Assembly: GCA_012295275.1 (NCBI GenBank)
Contig: CM022673.1
Coordinates: 17,098,810 to 17,143,809, forward strand
Origin: Chrysomallon squamiferum
Taxonomy: Eukaryota; Mollusca; Gastropoda; Neomphalida; Peltospiridae
Direction: 5' to 3'
DNA length: 45,000 nucleotides
The notes under the pieces were generated by a model that did no database searches, was not told where the DNA came from, and saw only the letters and a list, made by a program, of their open reading frames with translations. A program made the translations under genes and the position numbers. Positions 26,099 to 37,504 of the stretch are shown in pieces; the first letter of the stretch is position 1, and every line of letters begins with the position of its first letter.

Positions 26099-26635
26099 CA
26101 TACACAACGCAATGATTTTTAATTTAATTGAACAGATGCTCGTTAACGTGTACTTCAGTGTTTTCTTTTTTCATATCTTACTTCATCGTTATAATCTTTG
26201 CCTCTCCTTAATTATCTGTTATATCAATTTTTCTCTTCATTTTCCTCGCTTTGTCTCGATTGCGTCTCTGTAAATCCACCAGCACACAGTAAGACGCACG
26301 GATAATGGGTAATATTCGGTTTTATTGCGGAAATAATTTCTATTATCTACGTCTGTTATCCGCGTAGCTGAAAACATTCCGGGTCATCTTGGTCTTACTT
26401 CGCAGATTAGTCAATCAATCAGCCGTCTCACAGGTGCTTTTGTCCGTTTAACATTCAAGCACGCCTTTGCTGGACACATACTCAAGGGCTGTGCCAGTGT
26501 TTGTATGTTATGGGAGCGATTTTTTCCATCAGACAATTCGTGATACCTGCAAGTGTCTTCGTATTGTGATCTTAGTACAGATAATGCGATTGGATCCAAG
26601 TACAAGTCGATCTTTAGGACTACTGCCTAACCACA
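26099..26635. other. Gene-free stretch
   Basis: Unique sequence, slightly less AT-rich after 26270. The minus-strand frame at 26411-26605 shows no recognisable domain. Confidence 0.45.
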
Positions 26636-27032
26636 TACTGGAATAATCATACTATAAAATATAGTAATCTTACTATTGAATAATCATACTATAAAATATA
26701 GTAATCATACTACTGAATAATCATACTATAAAATTTAGTAATCATACTACAGAATAATCATACTGTAGAATTTAGTAATCTTACTACAGAATAATCATAC
26801 TGTAGAATTTAGTAATCTTACTATAGAATTTAATTATCTTACTTTAGACTAATCGTACTATAGAATTTAGTGATCTTACTATTGAATTTAATAATCTTAC
26901 TACAGAATAATCTTACTTTAGAATAATCATAATACAGAATTTAGTTATCTTACTATGCGATAATCATAATGTAGAATATAGTAGTCTTACTGTAGACTAT
27001 AGTTATCGTACTGTAGAATGATCACAGTATTC

Positions 27033-27254
27033 AGGGTGTCCGCAAGGTCTGGGTACATGGGGAATTTTACTATGTTATTTATTTATGTTATTTTTCTTAC
27101 CAGATCGAATGATGGCTCTGTCTAAAGAATTATGCATTGAAAGTGATGGAAATCATATTGAAAACATTATTTATTAACATTAGAATTAAATAAAACTATT
27201 TTATTTTAAAAGCATGTGTTAATCCCTTATGTACCCAGATTTTGTGGACACCCT
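27033..27254 (+). mobile_element. Internally deleted DNA transposon with ~30-bp terminal inverted repeats
   Basis: The left end AGGGTGTCCGCAAGGTCTGG and the inverted right end AGGGTGTCCACAAAATCTGG share about 25 of 30 positions by eye. The 222-bp element interrupts the 37-bp minisatellite, with array sequence on both sides and ATT next to both termini, so the target duplication is short and ambiguous. Between the ends lies a transposase C-terminus. It is a non-autonomous derivative, probably of the IS630/Tc1/mariner superfamily; the precise family was not recognised. Confidence 0.75.
27097..27177 (+). pseudogene. Residual C-terminus of a mariner-like transposase
   Basis: The reading frame LPDRMMALSKELCIESDGNH, then IENIIY and TAA, resembles the usual end of mariner/IS630-type transposases, a cysteine-containing CI-x-x-x-G-x-H-[IF]-E motif shortly before the stop. 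Only about 26 codons survive between the terminal repeats, so nothing catalytic is left. The assignment rests on this one motif. Confidence 0.55.
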
Positions 27255-27426
27255 ATTGAATAATCACACTTTAGAACTTAGTAATCTTACTATAGAATAC
27301 TCATACTATAGAAATTAGTAATCTTACTATAGAATACTCATACTATAGAAATTAGTAATCTTTCTGTAGAATAATCATACTTTAGAACATAGTAATTTTA
27401 CTATAGAATAATCATACAGAATTTAG

Positions 27427-27430
<4 letters not shown>

Positions 27431-27520
<90 letters not shown>
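27431..27520 (+). repeat. (CT)n microsatellite, 90 bp
   Basis: Uninterrupted CT run directly abutting the end of the 37-bp minisatellite. Confidence 0.98.
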
Positions 27521-27524
<4 letters not shown>

Positions 27525-27990
27525 CTCTCCATCTTTCTTTCTCGTTCGCTTTCTCTCTAGACTGAAAATTAAGGAGTAACTGACCGAGCCGGTCTGGAAG
27601 ACATTAGAACATTTATTCATTAAACGTACAGCAACAGTGTCTTTTTACATTAGAATTTGAAAAAATCTTCTACACTAGTTCTGGATCGTTAACAAATGGG
27701 TTGCCAAAGTATTATACATTTGAATTCCCATCTGATTTTACGTGTAAAGAATGATGGAACATTTACAAATGCTTCTAGACATTTTATTGGCAGAAGAACA
27801 GTTATTTGATGATTTTATTCTGAAAAAACATAATTTCTATAAATCATTTCTTATTTTTCTGAAGGTTATGTATTATATTACAAACTAAGTAAGATGTATT
27901 GCTTTCACAAAAAAAGAAAAAAAGAAAAAAGGCATGAGGATTAGGGTTAAGAAGAATATCATGTCTATCCACGGGCAATCAATTCAGTTT

Positions 27991-27993
<3 letters not shown>

Positions 27994-28086
<93 letters not shown>

Positions 28087-28116
28087 CGAATTCTTTCCTT
28101 CTCTATTTCGTTTTCT

Positions 28117-28176
<60 letters not shown>
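27994..28176 (+). repeat. (TC)n then (CA)n compound microsatellite
   Basis: A TC run at 27994-28082, a 44-base pyrimidine-rich spacer, then a CA run at 28127-28176. Confidence 0.98.
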
Positions 28177-28177
<1 letters not shown>

Positions 28178-28329
28178 TTCTATATAGTCTCAAATGACAG
28201 AGAGGGCTTCACAGTTAATTTTTACAAAGAAAAATTATAATCCATAGCAGCGTAAATTCAGCAGATATTAAAATGTATCTCTTACTTAGTGACCCATTTT
28301 CATTTCAAACAAGATCGCAATATGTTTTT

Positions 28330-28515
28330 TCTTTTTATTATTATCATTTACAGTATTATTTCCATATAATCATGAAAGCACAGAATACATATTAGGATAT
28401 TATTGTTATTATCATCATCGTCATCATCACCATCATCATATCATCATCGTCATTATTACTATTACTGGTTGTTGTCATCATCATTGTCGTTGTTGCCATT
28501 ATTATTATTATTATA
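28330..28515 (+). repeat. (ATC)n/(ATT)n trinucleotide array
   Basis: Imperfect ATCATC with CATCGTC variants, densest from about 28404. Confidence 0.93.
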
Positions 28516-28660
28516 TGAAATAATAAGTTCTCTATTATTACGCAGTTAACCCTTATTTGATATTTATTTTCCTATAAACAGGAAAGCATATACCACAAGC
28601 TTTGATACCATTTGTGAGGTACTGTCAGGAATGAGAAAAACACGGAGGCGGAGGCCTAAT

Positions 28661-29035
28661 CCTCGGACACGTGACATCTCGTGCGAGTTCTCAAGTACTG
28701 GGCTGCTGGTGACTCTAACAGAGACCTGAGACAGATCCAGATTTCAGTTGTAAAGCGGAAGAAGCTGAGGTAATTTAAGTAACTGCAGTATTTACTCTGC
28801 TGTTGTCACTCGAAGATGTGTCTGGAACTTGCGAAGATGTCGTGACGTCGATGACGTATTTGAACTGTGCTGAGATGTCGTGCTCACGAAGACGTGGTGA
28901 TAGAAGTGGGTTAATCAATGACGACAAGACCAGTAGTCAATATGACCACAAACATGGCCGCTCTCGCATCCAGAACTTATTGGTTACCATCACGACATGA
29001 CTGCCTCCTGGGAGTCTTCGTTGCCTAGCAACAAA
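28661..29035. promoter_or_regulatory. Promoter-like motif cluster with RFX X-box
   Basis: A less AT-rich block with an E-box CACGTGAC (28668-28675), two CRE-like sites (TGACGTCG at 28843-28850, ATGACGTA at 28851-28858), a YY1 consensus AACATGGCCGC (28951-28961), and a palindromic X-box GTTGCCTAGCAAC (29020-29032). The small open frame at 28803-29000 shows no recognisable domain. A candidate donor GAGGTAATT lies near 28770 on the plus strand. Confidence 0.4.
29020..29032. promoter_or_regulatory. RFX-type X-box GTTGCCTAGCAAC
   Basis: Perfect 13-base palindrome around a central T, made of the two RFX half-sites GTTGCC and AGCAAC. RFX factors drive ciliary genes across animals; the usual spacing is two bases, and one is tolerated in some sites. 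Confidence 0.5.
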
Positions 29036-29187
29036 AATAAACATGACAGTCGACTCCTGTAGAAATGGGATATTGCAAAGTCAAGAACGAAAGGTGATGA
29101 CTACTTGACGTCGTGATTGTAATTAATATTTTGTCCGACATTTGTCAGAAGTAATGTTTTTCTCTGATTTTCTTCGTAAAAAATATT

Positions 29188-29299
29188 CATGTATGTATGT
29201 GTATGTGTGTATGTATGTTTGTAAGTATGTATGTATATGTGTATGTATGTGTGTATGTATGTGTGTGTATATATGTAAGTATGTGTGCGTGTATGTATG

Positions 29300-29335
<36 letters not shown>
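29188..29335 (+). repeat. (TATG)n array with (TA)n core
   Basis: GTATGTATGT-type repeats, then a pure TA run at about 29305-29331. Confidence 0.95.
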
Positions 29336-30020
29336 CTTAATATATATGTATGTACGTTTGTATGGTGTGTGCATATATGTGTGTGTCTGTCTGTCTATAT
29401 ATAATTAAATACGTGTGTACAAACATGTAAACAAACAGACACGAACATAGTTTGATATTCACTGTACATTCACAGGCAGATAAAAATTTTACCTGACAAT
29501 ATGGCGATTTTATCAGGCAACCTCAGTAATTTCAAACTAATTAGAATGACATCAAAAGATGTAATTACTCTCACTAATAATCACTTTAACATTGAACCGA
29601 TAAACATTTCAGTTAACAGGCAAACATGCAGTAAATCACTAAAAATTACGTGGACGCACTTTTTGCACGGGAAGTGAGTTATTGCCGACATTTTCCGATA
29701 ACTGAATCGTTGAAGGCAAATGTCTTTATCAAAGACTCGGCATGTTGTTTGTTGTTCTTGTTTTTTTGTTTTCTTGTTTTTGTTTTATGTCATGGCATCT
29801 GATCCGCGAGTCGAAGCGGGTAATTTGACGTGAACTAAATGGAAAGTACCTACTAGTGATAACCAGATAAATCTCATGATAAAGCTGGAGCCAGTTAAGA
29901 AAAGGCAGTAGCTGCTAGAGAGCTTTTTAACACTCTCCTGGCTTTAATGAAAGATAATGTCTTCTTAACTGTGTTCCTTGATACGTCTTAATGTAACAGA
30001 AGTACGTACTGTCTGTAGTA
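29336..30020. other. Gene-free stretch
   Basis: Unique AT-rich sequence; nothing recognised. Confidence 0.5.
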
Positions 30021-30315
30021 GAAATAGATGTAGTAGTAGTAGTAGTAGTAGTAGAGACAGAAGTAGTAGTGGTTATAGTGGTAGTAGTAGCGGTAATAGT
30101 AACAGCAGCATCAAAAACAGCAGCAGCAGCAGTAGTTGTAGTGGTAGTAGTAGTTGTAATGGCAGTAATACAGTAGTAATAGTAGTTGTAGTAGTAGAAG
30201 TAGTAGTAGTTGTAGTAGCAGTAGAAGTAGTAATAGTAGTTGTAGTAGCAGTAGAAGTAGTAATAGTAATAGCAGCAGCAGTAGTAGTAGTAGTAAAAAT
30301 AGTAGTGGTAGTAGG
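30021..30315 (+). repeat. (TAG)n/(CAG)n imperfect array
   Basis: TAG trinucleotides with CAG, TTG and AAG variants. The Ser/Val-rich 173-codon frame is its translation. Confidence 0.95.
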
Positions 30316-30706
30316 TTTTAATTTTGTTATTTCTATTATTCTTGTTTCTTCTGTTATTGCTTTTCTTCATCTTCGTATTATTATTATTATTATTAAAAGA
30401 ATTTTTAATAATAAATTAATAATAAAAGTGTTTAAAAAAAAAAAAAAAAAAAAGAATACAAACAAACAAAAAATCACACAAAATAGGAAAGACAATTAAT
30501 TATCCGTCGTTGCTTGTATTTTGTGTTTTACGGGAAACATTTCATTAAAATAAACACAAAACACCCACAACCACACTTCCTGTAAACCTTTAATGTCCCT
30601 AAACACAGTTACGAGATTTGACGAATTAATTTGTACACTCTTTATTATGTTTTGTCATGAAAATTATAATAAATGTTTAACGCTTGGTTTCAGCTATCTG
30701 TTTATT

Positions 30707-30710
<4 letters not shown>

Positions 30711-30796
<86 letters not shown>
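30711..30796 (+). repeat. (TC)n microsatellite, 86 bp
   Basis: Uninterrupted TC run ending in CGCG. A poly-T tract of about 28 bases lies at 30883-30910. Confidence 0.98.
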
Positions 30797-30798
<2 letters not shown>

Positions 30799-30880
30799 GT
30801 TTCCTGTTGTATTTTTCTCCATTTATTCAAATAAAGTAAAATTAATTGCTTTTTTGTTCTAACCATTAAGTTTTTTATCA

Positions 30881-30916
<36 letters not shown>

Positions 30917-31215
30917 CACTTCCCAGAAATTGTTATCAGGAAACAGGCGCTCGTGAAAACAAAACGAAATTGTTTATTGCTTTTTCTACAGCATTTGTTA
31001 TTGCCTTTTAAATTTAAAATAGAAAACAAATGGACAAATCGAGATTAAAAATTAATGGCATTTGTTTTCAGTAGTACTGTTATTACAAACCACCATTACC
31101 CCCGTCATCACCACCACCACTACCATTATTATTACTACTACTATTACTGACGCCATCATCAGAACCATTCATATCGCTTCTACTACCACGACTGCTACTG
31201 CTGCTGCTACCGTTA

Positions 31216-31219
<4 letters not shown>

Positions 31220-31294
<75 letters not shown>
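31220..31294 (+). repeat. (TC)n microsatellite, 75 bp
   Basis: Uninterrupted TC run following an imperfect ACC/ACT trinucleotide stretch (about 31085-31210). Confidence 0.98.
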
Positions 31295-31300
<6 letters not shown>

Positions 31301-32270
31301 GTTTGTGTGTTTGTTTTTAAGTTTCTCTCTAAAATGTAATATAGCCTATTATACAACTACATCCTATTTATTTCTTAAAAGCACGTTTGTAAAATTAATA
31401 CGAACACTTTTAATCTTCAATTATAAATATTATTACTGTTATTAATATGACATCAGACGTCGCAAGAAAAACAAGATATAAATATAAATATAAAAATAGC
31501 ATTATGTTCCTTTGCACTGGGTTTGTTTATTTTAATCAAGTTCAAGGTCACGGTGATCAAATTGCAATGAAAATTTATTTTTATATACAACAGGTGAGAT
31601 TATTTTTCTTCGTTTTCACTTTTTTCCTCTTTTACTTCGTTTTATTTAATTTTAAAACGTAATCATATTTTATCATTATTTTTCTACATTAAAGGATTCT
31701 TAATTTCACCCTCTTTTATTTATCTAAATAAAAAAAAGAAAGAAAGAAAGAAAGAAAAAAAGGTTGAAAAAGGTTAAGTAAAGAAAGTTTTGATAAAACA
31801 ACATTCCTGGTGTGAAAGATAAATCGTCTAAAATGACGAACTTGATGTTACGTTGTTTTTCTACTTTTTTTTTTTTTTTTTTTTTTAAATGAGAACTGCC
31901 ATCGAGTACTCGTAGTTCAGTGGTCAGAGAACACGCCTGATTATGAACTATGTGCTGCTCTGTATTCAATCACCAGATTTTTTGTACTGAATGATTTAGA
32001 GAGAAAAACTACTGCAGTAACTTCATAAGCTATTCTTATCGATATAAATACAGAAATGGATTTGATATATCCACTGCACATAGTCAGGGAAGTACATACC
32101 ACGATCTTTCATGGCGATTGATGCAGTGGCAGAATAAACTCTTTCTGAAGGACAGATCTGCTGTGTAACTATAGTTAAATAAATACTGCACCACAGCTTA
32201 TTTTGAACCATCTGCCAAAAATAAACTTATTGCATTTTATTGTCTATAACATTTGAAATATATTCTGAAA
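31295..32270. other. Gene-free stretch
   Basis: AT-rich, with a poly-T tract (31866-31886) beside the tRNA-like sequence and a lone TCAAGGTCA half-site near 31541. Confidence 0.5.
31907..31979 (+). repeat. Degenerate tRNA-like sequence, possible SINE head
   Basis: TAGTTCAGTGGTCAGAGAAC reads like a tRNA D-arm and A box, with a GTTC/GAAC stem. CGCCTG then sits at the anticodon-stem position, and TATTCAATCACC about 25 bases later resembles a decayed B box. The acceptor and T stems do not pair well, so it is not a functional tRNA gene. A fossil tRNA-derived SINE or a tRNA pseudogene is the likely reading. Confidence 0.3.
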
Positions 32271-32280
32271 TACAGTCGCG

Positions 32281-32417
32281 TTTGAATTCAAATGTATGTA
32301 CGTACGTATATATGTATGTCCGTGGGTTTACGTATGTGTATATATGTGAATATGCATCATATATATCTATATCTATATCTGTATATCTATCTATCTATAT
32401 CTATCTATCTATCTGTA

Positions 32418-32473
<56 letters not shown>
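32281..32473 (+). repeat. (TATG)n, (TATC)n and (GT)n compound array
   Basis: TATGTATG, then ATCTATCT (about 32358-32412), then a GT run of about 50 bases (32421-32472). Confidence 0.95.
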
Positions 32474-32475
<2 letters not shown>

Positions 32476-32489
32476 TTAGTCCAGATGTA

Positions 32490-33000
32490 TTTTTATAAAT
32501 ACACAACAAAAAAAAACTCAATAAATAATTTACTGAGAGATTTAAAAAAACCATGAAACTCTTTTCAGTGCCTCTTTACCCTCGCTCCTCTTCCTCTTAC
32601 TAAAATAAACCAGGCATTTATCTCACATAGATTTTATATTTCTTTGAACGAATGTTAATGTGACGAGATATTCATATTTTTAAAGAAACCGATGTCTTTA
32701 TCTCAACACATCTAGCTGCATGCAGCAGTGGGCACCCAGGGAGGCGTAGGCTGTGTATTTTAAAGTTTTGATTCTTATCGACTTACGACCTGCAATTAGT
32801 ACACGAGCAAAACGTCCCGAGATAACGCGGTGCACGGAAACACGACGTGTTTAACAGAAGGGGCTTGTTACACAGATCCCAGGTATGGGTGGGGGGATTT
32901 ATGAAATATAAATTTGGCACTCGTGAAGTTCATGAACTTAAGTGTGATTTCTATAGCGTGAGAGCGTGAACCTGTGTTCTGATGTGTCATGTCGTTAAGT
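32490..33000. other. Gene-free stretch
   Basis: Unique. The part at 32700-32890 is less AT-rich with several CpGs and includes the 12-base palindrome GCTGCATGCAGC (32715-32726). Confidence 0.45.
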
Positions 33001-33125
33001 CATATATGTAATTAAATATATATATATCTACATACATACGTATGTATAGTATATACATATATAATATACATACATACATAAATACAGATAAACATACACA
33101 CTCACATACATACACATACATTTAC
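33001..33125 (+). repeat. (TA)n/(CATA)n array
   Basis: TATATA, then CATACATA repeats. Confidence 0.9.
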
Positions 33126-33909
33126 AAAGAAAATCAGAGAGAACAAATATTATTTCTGACAAATTAATAACAATTACAACATATAAACATATTTACGCAT
33201 ATATTCACACATGTAGATATGTTCTCACATACGCACACTCATGAATACTAACGTACTGCACATAAGGACACACATGTTGTTTTCTTAATGTTAGCACTGT
33301 CTAATCACATAAAATGTTAAAACTCTTTTTTGTTGCTTTATCTTTTTCCTTCCCTTTTTTCCCCTTTTCTACATGTTTTAACATTATTTTTTCCTCTACT
33401 ATAATAATAATAATAATTATTATTATTATTATTTTTATTATTATTAATTTTTTGAGGTTGTGAATGGTTTTGTCTGGCTTTCTACTTGTTGTTTTACTGC
33501 ATATTATATTTTATAACAATATCTTGTTAACTGAGCAACATTGTGCTTTTCCGGCAATGCACGGGTGATTAGAGTTCTTGCGCTTTGTATCGTCAAAGCC
33601 TTATTAATATTTGTGAAGTTTTAATTAAAGAAATTTGTCAATGCAATCTCGTGTATTGTCTGTGTGCAATGTGACGTGCTTAGTATTAGAAAAACATGCA
33701 CGTACTGACGAGTGTTTCAGTGTAAAGCATTAAGCGTGTTGGTTTCTAAGCTTTAATCTATTGTTTCATTAGTGGCTTTTTGTATTAGTCCATTACTTTG
33801 TTTTATAAGGTTTCATTTCTATCTGCAGATTTTCAGATTCTTGGTTGTTGTCATCATTTTTATCTCCTCCTTCATATCCACTGTTATAATTATTGTTTCA
33901 TGTGTGTTC

Positions 33910-33910
<1 letters not shown>

Positions 33911-33958
<48 letters not shown>

Positions 33959-34036
33959 AAAAGAAAAAAAAATATATATATTCATGCGTGTGTGTGTTTG
34001 AGTGTGTGTGTGTGTGTGTGTGTGTGCGTGTGTGTG
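33911..34036 (+). repeat. Facing (AC)n and (GT)n microsatellites
   Basis: An AC run at 33911-33956 and a GT-rich run at about 33987-34036, separated by an A/AT-rich spacer of about 30 bases. Transcribed in either direction they could pair as a stem of roughly 40 base pairs. Confidence 0.95.
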
Positions 34037-34654
34037 ACTTTGTATGTATTGCAAACTATAAGAGCTTTGTTTACGTAACTTTGGATTGTTCTGCTAGTTA
34101 GACAATGCCAGTTCACAGACGGCAACGTTGTATAGTAATGTAGAAAACCAAAATAATTTAATGTGTGTATATATATATATATATATCACATAATATATGA
34201 ACTCTTCAATGTCTTAGTGTGTGTGCTGTATAATTATGTGTAAACGCTATGTTTTACCAGTTATACGAGAAAATCAAATTAAACAAAGGTTCTTGACTTG
34301 TATCTTCTGGTGCTGTATTTTTAAAGCCCAGATTCTCGTTCTTCGCGTTAACTAGAAAGGCGTGACCGCGTAACTAATTCAAACCTTATTTGCGAATTGC
34401 CCGAGTTTAAAACTGGTGTAACAGAAGTGTATTGTGTTAGCTTGGACGCAGCTACGTGACCCGAGCCACGAGATAGGATAAAAACGGGAAGCTTATCGCT
34501 CATTTTTCTTGCCAGTTATGAATGGATCTTTTTACCTATTAGTTCCACTTTGATCTGCACCGAGCTTGTAATCCGCTGTTAAGTCTTAGTCTCGCTAACC
34601 ACGTGCACAATTTACCCACTGACACATTTCACGGGAACCTTCAACTAGGGCAGA
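34037..34654. other. Gene-free stretch
   Basis: Unique sequence with a short TA run (34168-34185). The less AT-rich part at 34330-34630 shows no conserved frame. Confidence 0.45.
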
Positions 34655-35330
34655 TCTGCCTTACGTAACGGTGTGCTGGGTTTCAGTGTAGACAGCGCTG
34701 GATCTTCAGTTTGACTGGCAAAAACACTCCTCTGTCTTTCAAACGCCATTAATAGCATTTTTATCTTATGTAACGATGTATTGGGTTTCGAAATAGTAGC
34801 AGTTCTTATAATATTATTAAAAACAAAACAAAAAAAAAAAAAAAAAAACCTCTTCTTTATTTCAAACATCAATAACAGCATTTCTAGATTGCGTAAAATT
34901 GTATTCCATTTCTTCGTTGTCAGTGCTAGTACTAAAGTGAAACTTTAACCGTTCAAAACATTGTTTCATATTTTAGACGCTAATACTACTCATACTAGTT
35001 CACCAACTGTCAGTTTTAATACTAAAGTTAAAATTTAACTGTTAAAAACATTGTTCTGTATTTTAGACGCTCTAATTTAAGTAATGCCATAACACATTTC
35101 AACTCTGACAGTGATAGTAATAAAGTTAAATTATGAGTGATGTTCTTATTTCAAAATGTCAAAAGAGTAACGTCACGCTATATTTCAACGTACTGGTACT
35201 TCTGTAGTAGTGAAAATAAGGCGTCATAATTTAACTGACAAAAACACTGTTCTGTATTTCAAACGCCAATAAGAATAGTTCTGGTATTTGTACCCTTGTA
35301 CTCTATTGCAACGTCGACAACGGCATCTGT
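34655..35330 (+). repeat. Highly diverged tandem array, ~90-130 bp units
   Basis: The phrase AAAACA(C/T)TGTTCTGTATTT-nn-ACGCCAAT recurs, decayed, near 34718, 34850, 34955, 35045, 35140 and 35239. It is accompanied by phrases such as AGTnnTAnTAAAGTTAAA and TAACTG. A poly-A insertion lies at 34828-34848. Confidence 0.6.
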
Positions 35331-35607
35331 ATATTTTAAATGATGAAAACGGTGTGCGGCTTTTCAGTTTTAAGGACCAAATACATGATTATATATCATT
35401 ATCAGAAACTAAACTTTTTTTCTTCACTAAAGAGACCGCGTCAGTGACACGTTATTTAGAATTCACAGCCTCGAGCTAAAATCTGCAGTAGCTTTGTCTT
35501 AATGACTTTCCAGCAGTCCAGTGTAGATTCGTGTAGTTCTGTAAGACTAATCTACTGGACAATGGGAATTCATCGGTGCATGAAAATTTATGAATATATC
35601 TATATCT

Positions 35608-35611
35608 GTTG

Positions 35612-35695
<84 letters not shown>

Positions 35696-35795
35696 ATTTT
35701 GTTGTTATTTTTAGTATTAATAATTGTAATAGTAGTATAGTAGTGGTAATAATAATATTAGGAGCTGTAGTAGTAGTTGTTGTTGTTGTAGTATT
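35608..35795 (+). repeat. (TTA)n-(CTA)n compound trinucleotide array
   Basis: A TTA run, then perfect TAC/CTA (about 35650-35693), then imperfect TAG/TTG. Confidence 0.95.
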
Positions 35796-36410
35796 TCATT
35801 ACTAAAAGTCAAATTGTCGACCAGGGGTTTAATTAAGAAAAAACATCAAACAGCAACGTTTTAACAAACAAACAAACAAACAAAAACACAAATAAATGAA
35901 TTCAGTTCAATTTTACTTCTAATTACTGCAACCAGGCAATGAGTTTTATATTTCTTAAATGTTAATTTTCTGCTTATAATATAATAGTTACTTAAAAAAA
36001 AATATATATATATATATAAAATAATAATAATAGTAAATTTAAAAATTCAACTATCTTTTGTTCTTCAACGGTAAAACCAAAAATCGAATCTACAGGCAGC
36101 TTTATAAAAATCGAAAATAACTCCTTATATATGCCTTTTGTATTAATGTGCTTTCTAATATAAAAATTGTGTTAAGCCATGCTTTTATGAAAAATGACAA
36201 GACTTCGAGTACTTTAAGAGAGCCTGGAGAGAACAAAGTATATAAAAGAAATAAAGAAGCACAATGCTTTATTACGCGCCATTTGTAACTGACAGCAATT
36301 TAATTCGCTCTGAATTTTTGTTCTTCCTTTAAATGAGTTAGCCTTCATTATACTGCATTATTCTTCTGTATTTTATTATTAGGATATTTAAAATAAAATG
36401 AAATTAAATT
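35796..36410. other. Gene-free stretch
   Basis: AT-rich with an AAC/AAAC run (35868-35888) and a TA run (36002-36018). Nothing recognised. Confidence 0.5.

Positions 36411-36412
<2 letters not shown>

Positions 36413-36445
<33 letters not shown>
36413..36445 (+). repeat. (AC)n microsatellite
   Basis: Perfect AC run. Confidence 0.95.
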
Positions 36446-36446
<1 letters not shown>

Positions 36447-37029
36447 CATGTAAACTATATAAAATATATATAAAATTCCTTGCATTTATTTGTAAAAGTA
36501 ACCACGGTATGTCTGCAGTGTGTTTACTATCTCGCGACTTCGTTACACAAATCACATTTAGATGTGTAAAGGACGTCTGTCTTGGACAAAGTATTCAAGT
36601 ATTCAAGTAACTCTGGGGATTGACATTTTAAAAAGAAACTCATTCGGCCGTCTCGTTTGACAAAAACAAACATGATTAGGTCTCCGGTTTCGGTCAAATT
36701 ATCGCGTATGAACCGCAGGTGGGAAGGAAGCTGAATTCACAGACACGCTAAAAATAAGTGGAAATAAATGCAGAGCGAATGAACATAGGTGGACGAGTTA
36801 TGGAAGTTATAATTAGTTGTCTTATTTCGACACTTGTTTACAAAGTTTCTGAACTTTAAACTGATGCAGACACTTCACTCTGCAGGAAATAATTGCTCGA
36901 TATTAAAGGGAGTATTAAATGTAAGCTACTTAAGTACTGTGATGTCGTAAGTGAAATAATTATGGTGATAATAACAATAAATAAAGAAGAAAGCGATGTA
37001 TTCTCGTTGAAATATGAAATATCAGGATT
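36446..37029. other. Gene-free stretch
   Basis: Unique sequence; small frames without domains. Confidence 0.5.
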
Positions 37030-37043
37030 AACACACACACACA

Positions 37044-37141
<98 letters not shown>
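37030..37141 (+). repeat. (AC)n-(TC)n compound microsatellite
   Basis: An AC run (37030-37046) passes directly into a TC run of about 95 bases. Confidence 0.98.
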
Positions 37142-37142
<1 letters not shown>

Positions 37143-37312
37143 AAATGATAATTTTAAAATATTCAGTTATATGTAATAGCTGATTCTAGATTAAACCATC
37201 TATTCACTGAACATCATCAGTTTAAGTATATGTTTAGATGCGCATATGTGTATATTTCTGTGTGTGTGTATTATCTATAAGTAAAATAATATGTAGGAGT
37301 ACGCATGTTTAT

Positions 37313-37430
37313 ATACACACACACACACACATACACACATACATACATACATACATACATACATACATACATACATACATACATACATACATACATACAA
37401 CCATACATACATACAGAGAGAGAGAGAGAG
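37313..37430 (+). repeat. (AC)n-(ACAT)n-(AG)n compound array
   Basis: An AC start, ACAT tetramers (37339-37412), and a short AG run (37413-37430), the only sizeable purine-plus AG run noticed. Confidence 0.95.
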
Positions 37431-37504
37431 ACTTGACAGTACTAGCACAAATCAGAGCAGTAGTTTTGGAGATTATGGATCCTCAAATTATTACTAAGCC
37501 AACG

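Larger units (their letters stand above)
26636..27430 (+). repeat. 37-bp minisatellite, interrupted by a transposon
   Basis: The unit is GAATAATCATACTATAAAAT plus ATAGTAATCTTACTATT. Unit starts at 26641, 26678, 26715, 26752 and 26789 are exactly 37 bases apart; later copies drift and shorten. The array resumes after the 27033-27254 insertion and ends at the CT tract. Each early unit holds the hairpin ACTATA-AAA-TATAGT. Confidence 0.9.

Noticed and set aside
26636-27430. CRISPR-like appearance of regular repeats
   Set aside because: Units are contiguous tandem copies with no unique spacers, in a eukaryotic genome.
29927-30499. Long Ser/Val- and Tyr/Thr-rich frames
   Set aside because: They arise from an imperfect TAG trinucleotide array read in several frames; no conserved protein.
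31724-31969. 81-codon minus-strand frame
   Set aside because: Lys and Phe runs come from poly-A/poly-T tracts; the start overlaps the tRNA-like sequence.
32715-32726. Perfect palindrome GCTGCATGCAGC
   Set aside because: A single 12-base palindrome is expected by chance in 45 kb often enough; no neighbouring motif supports a function.
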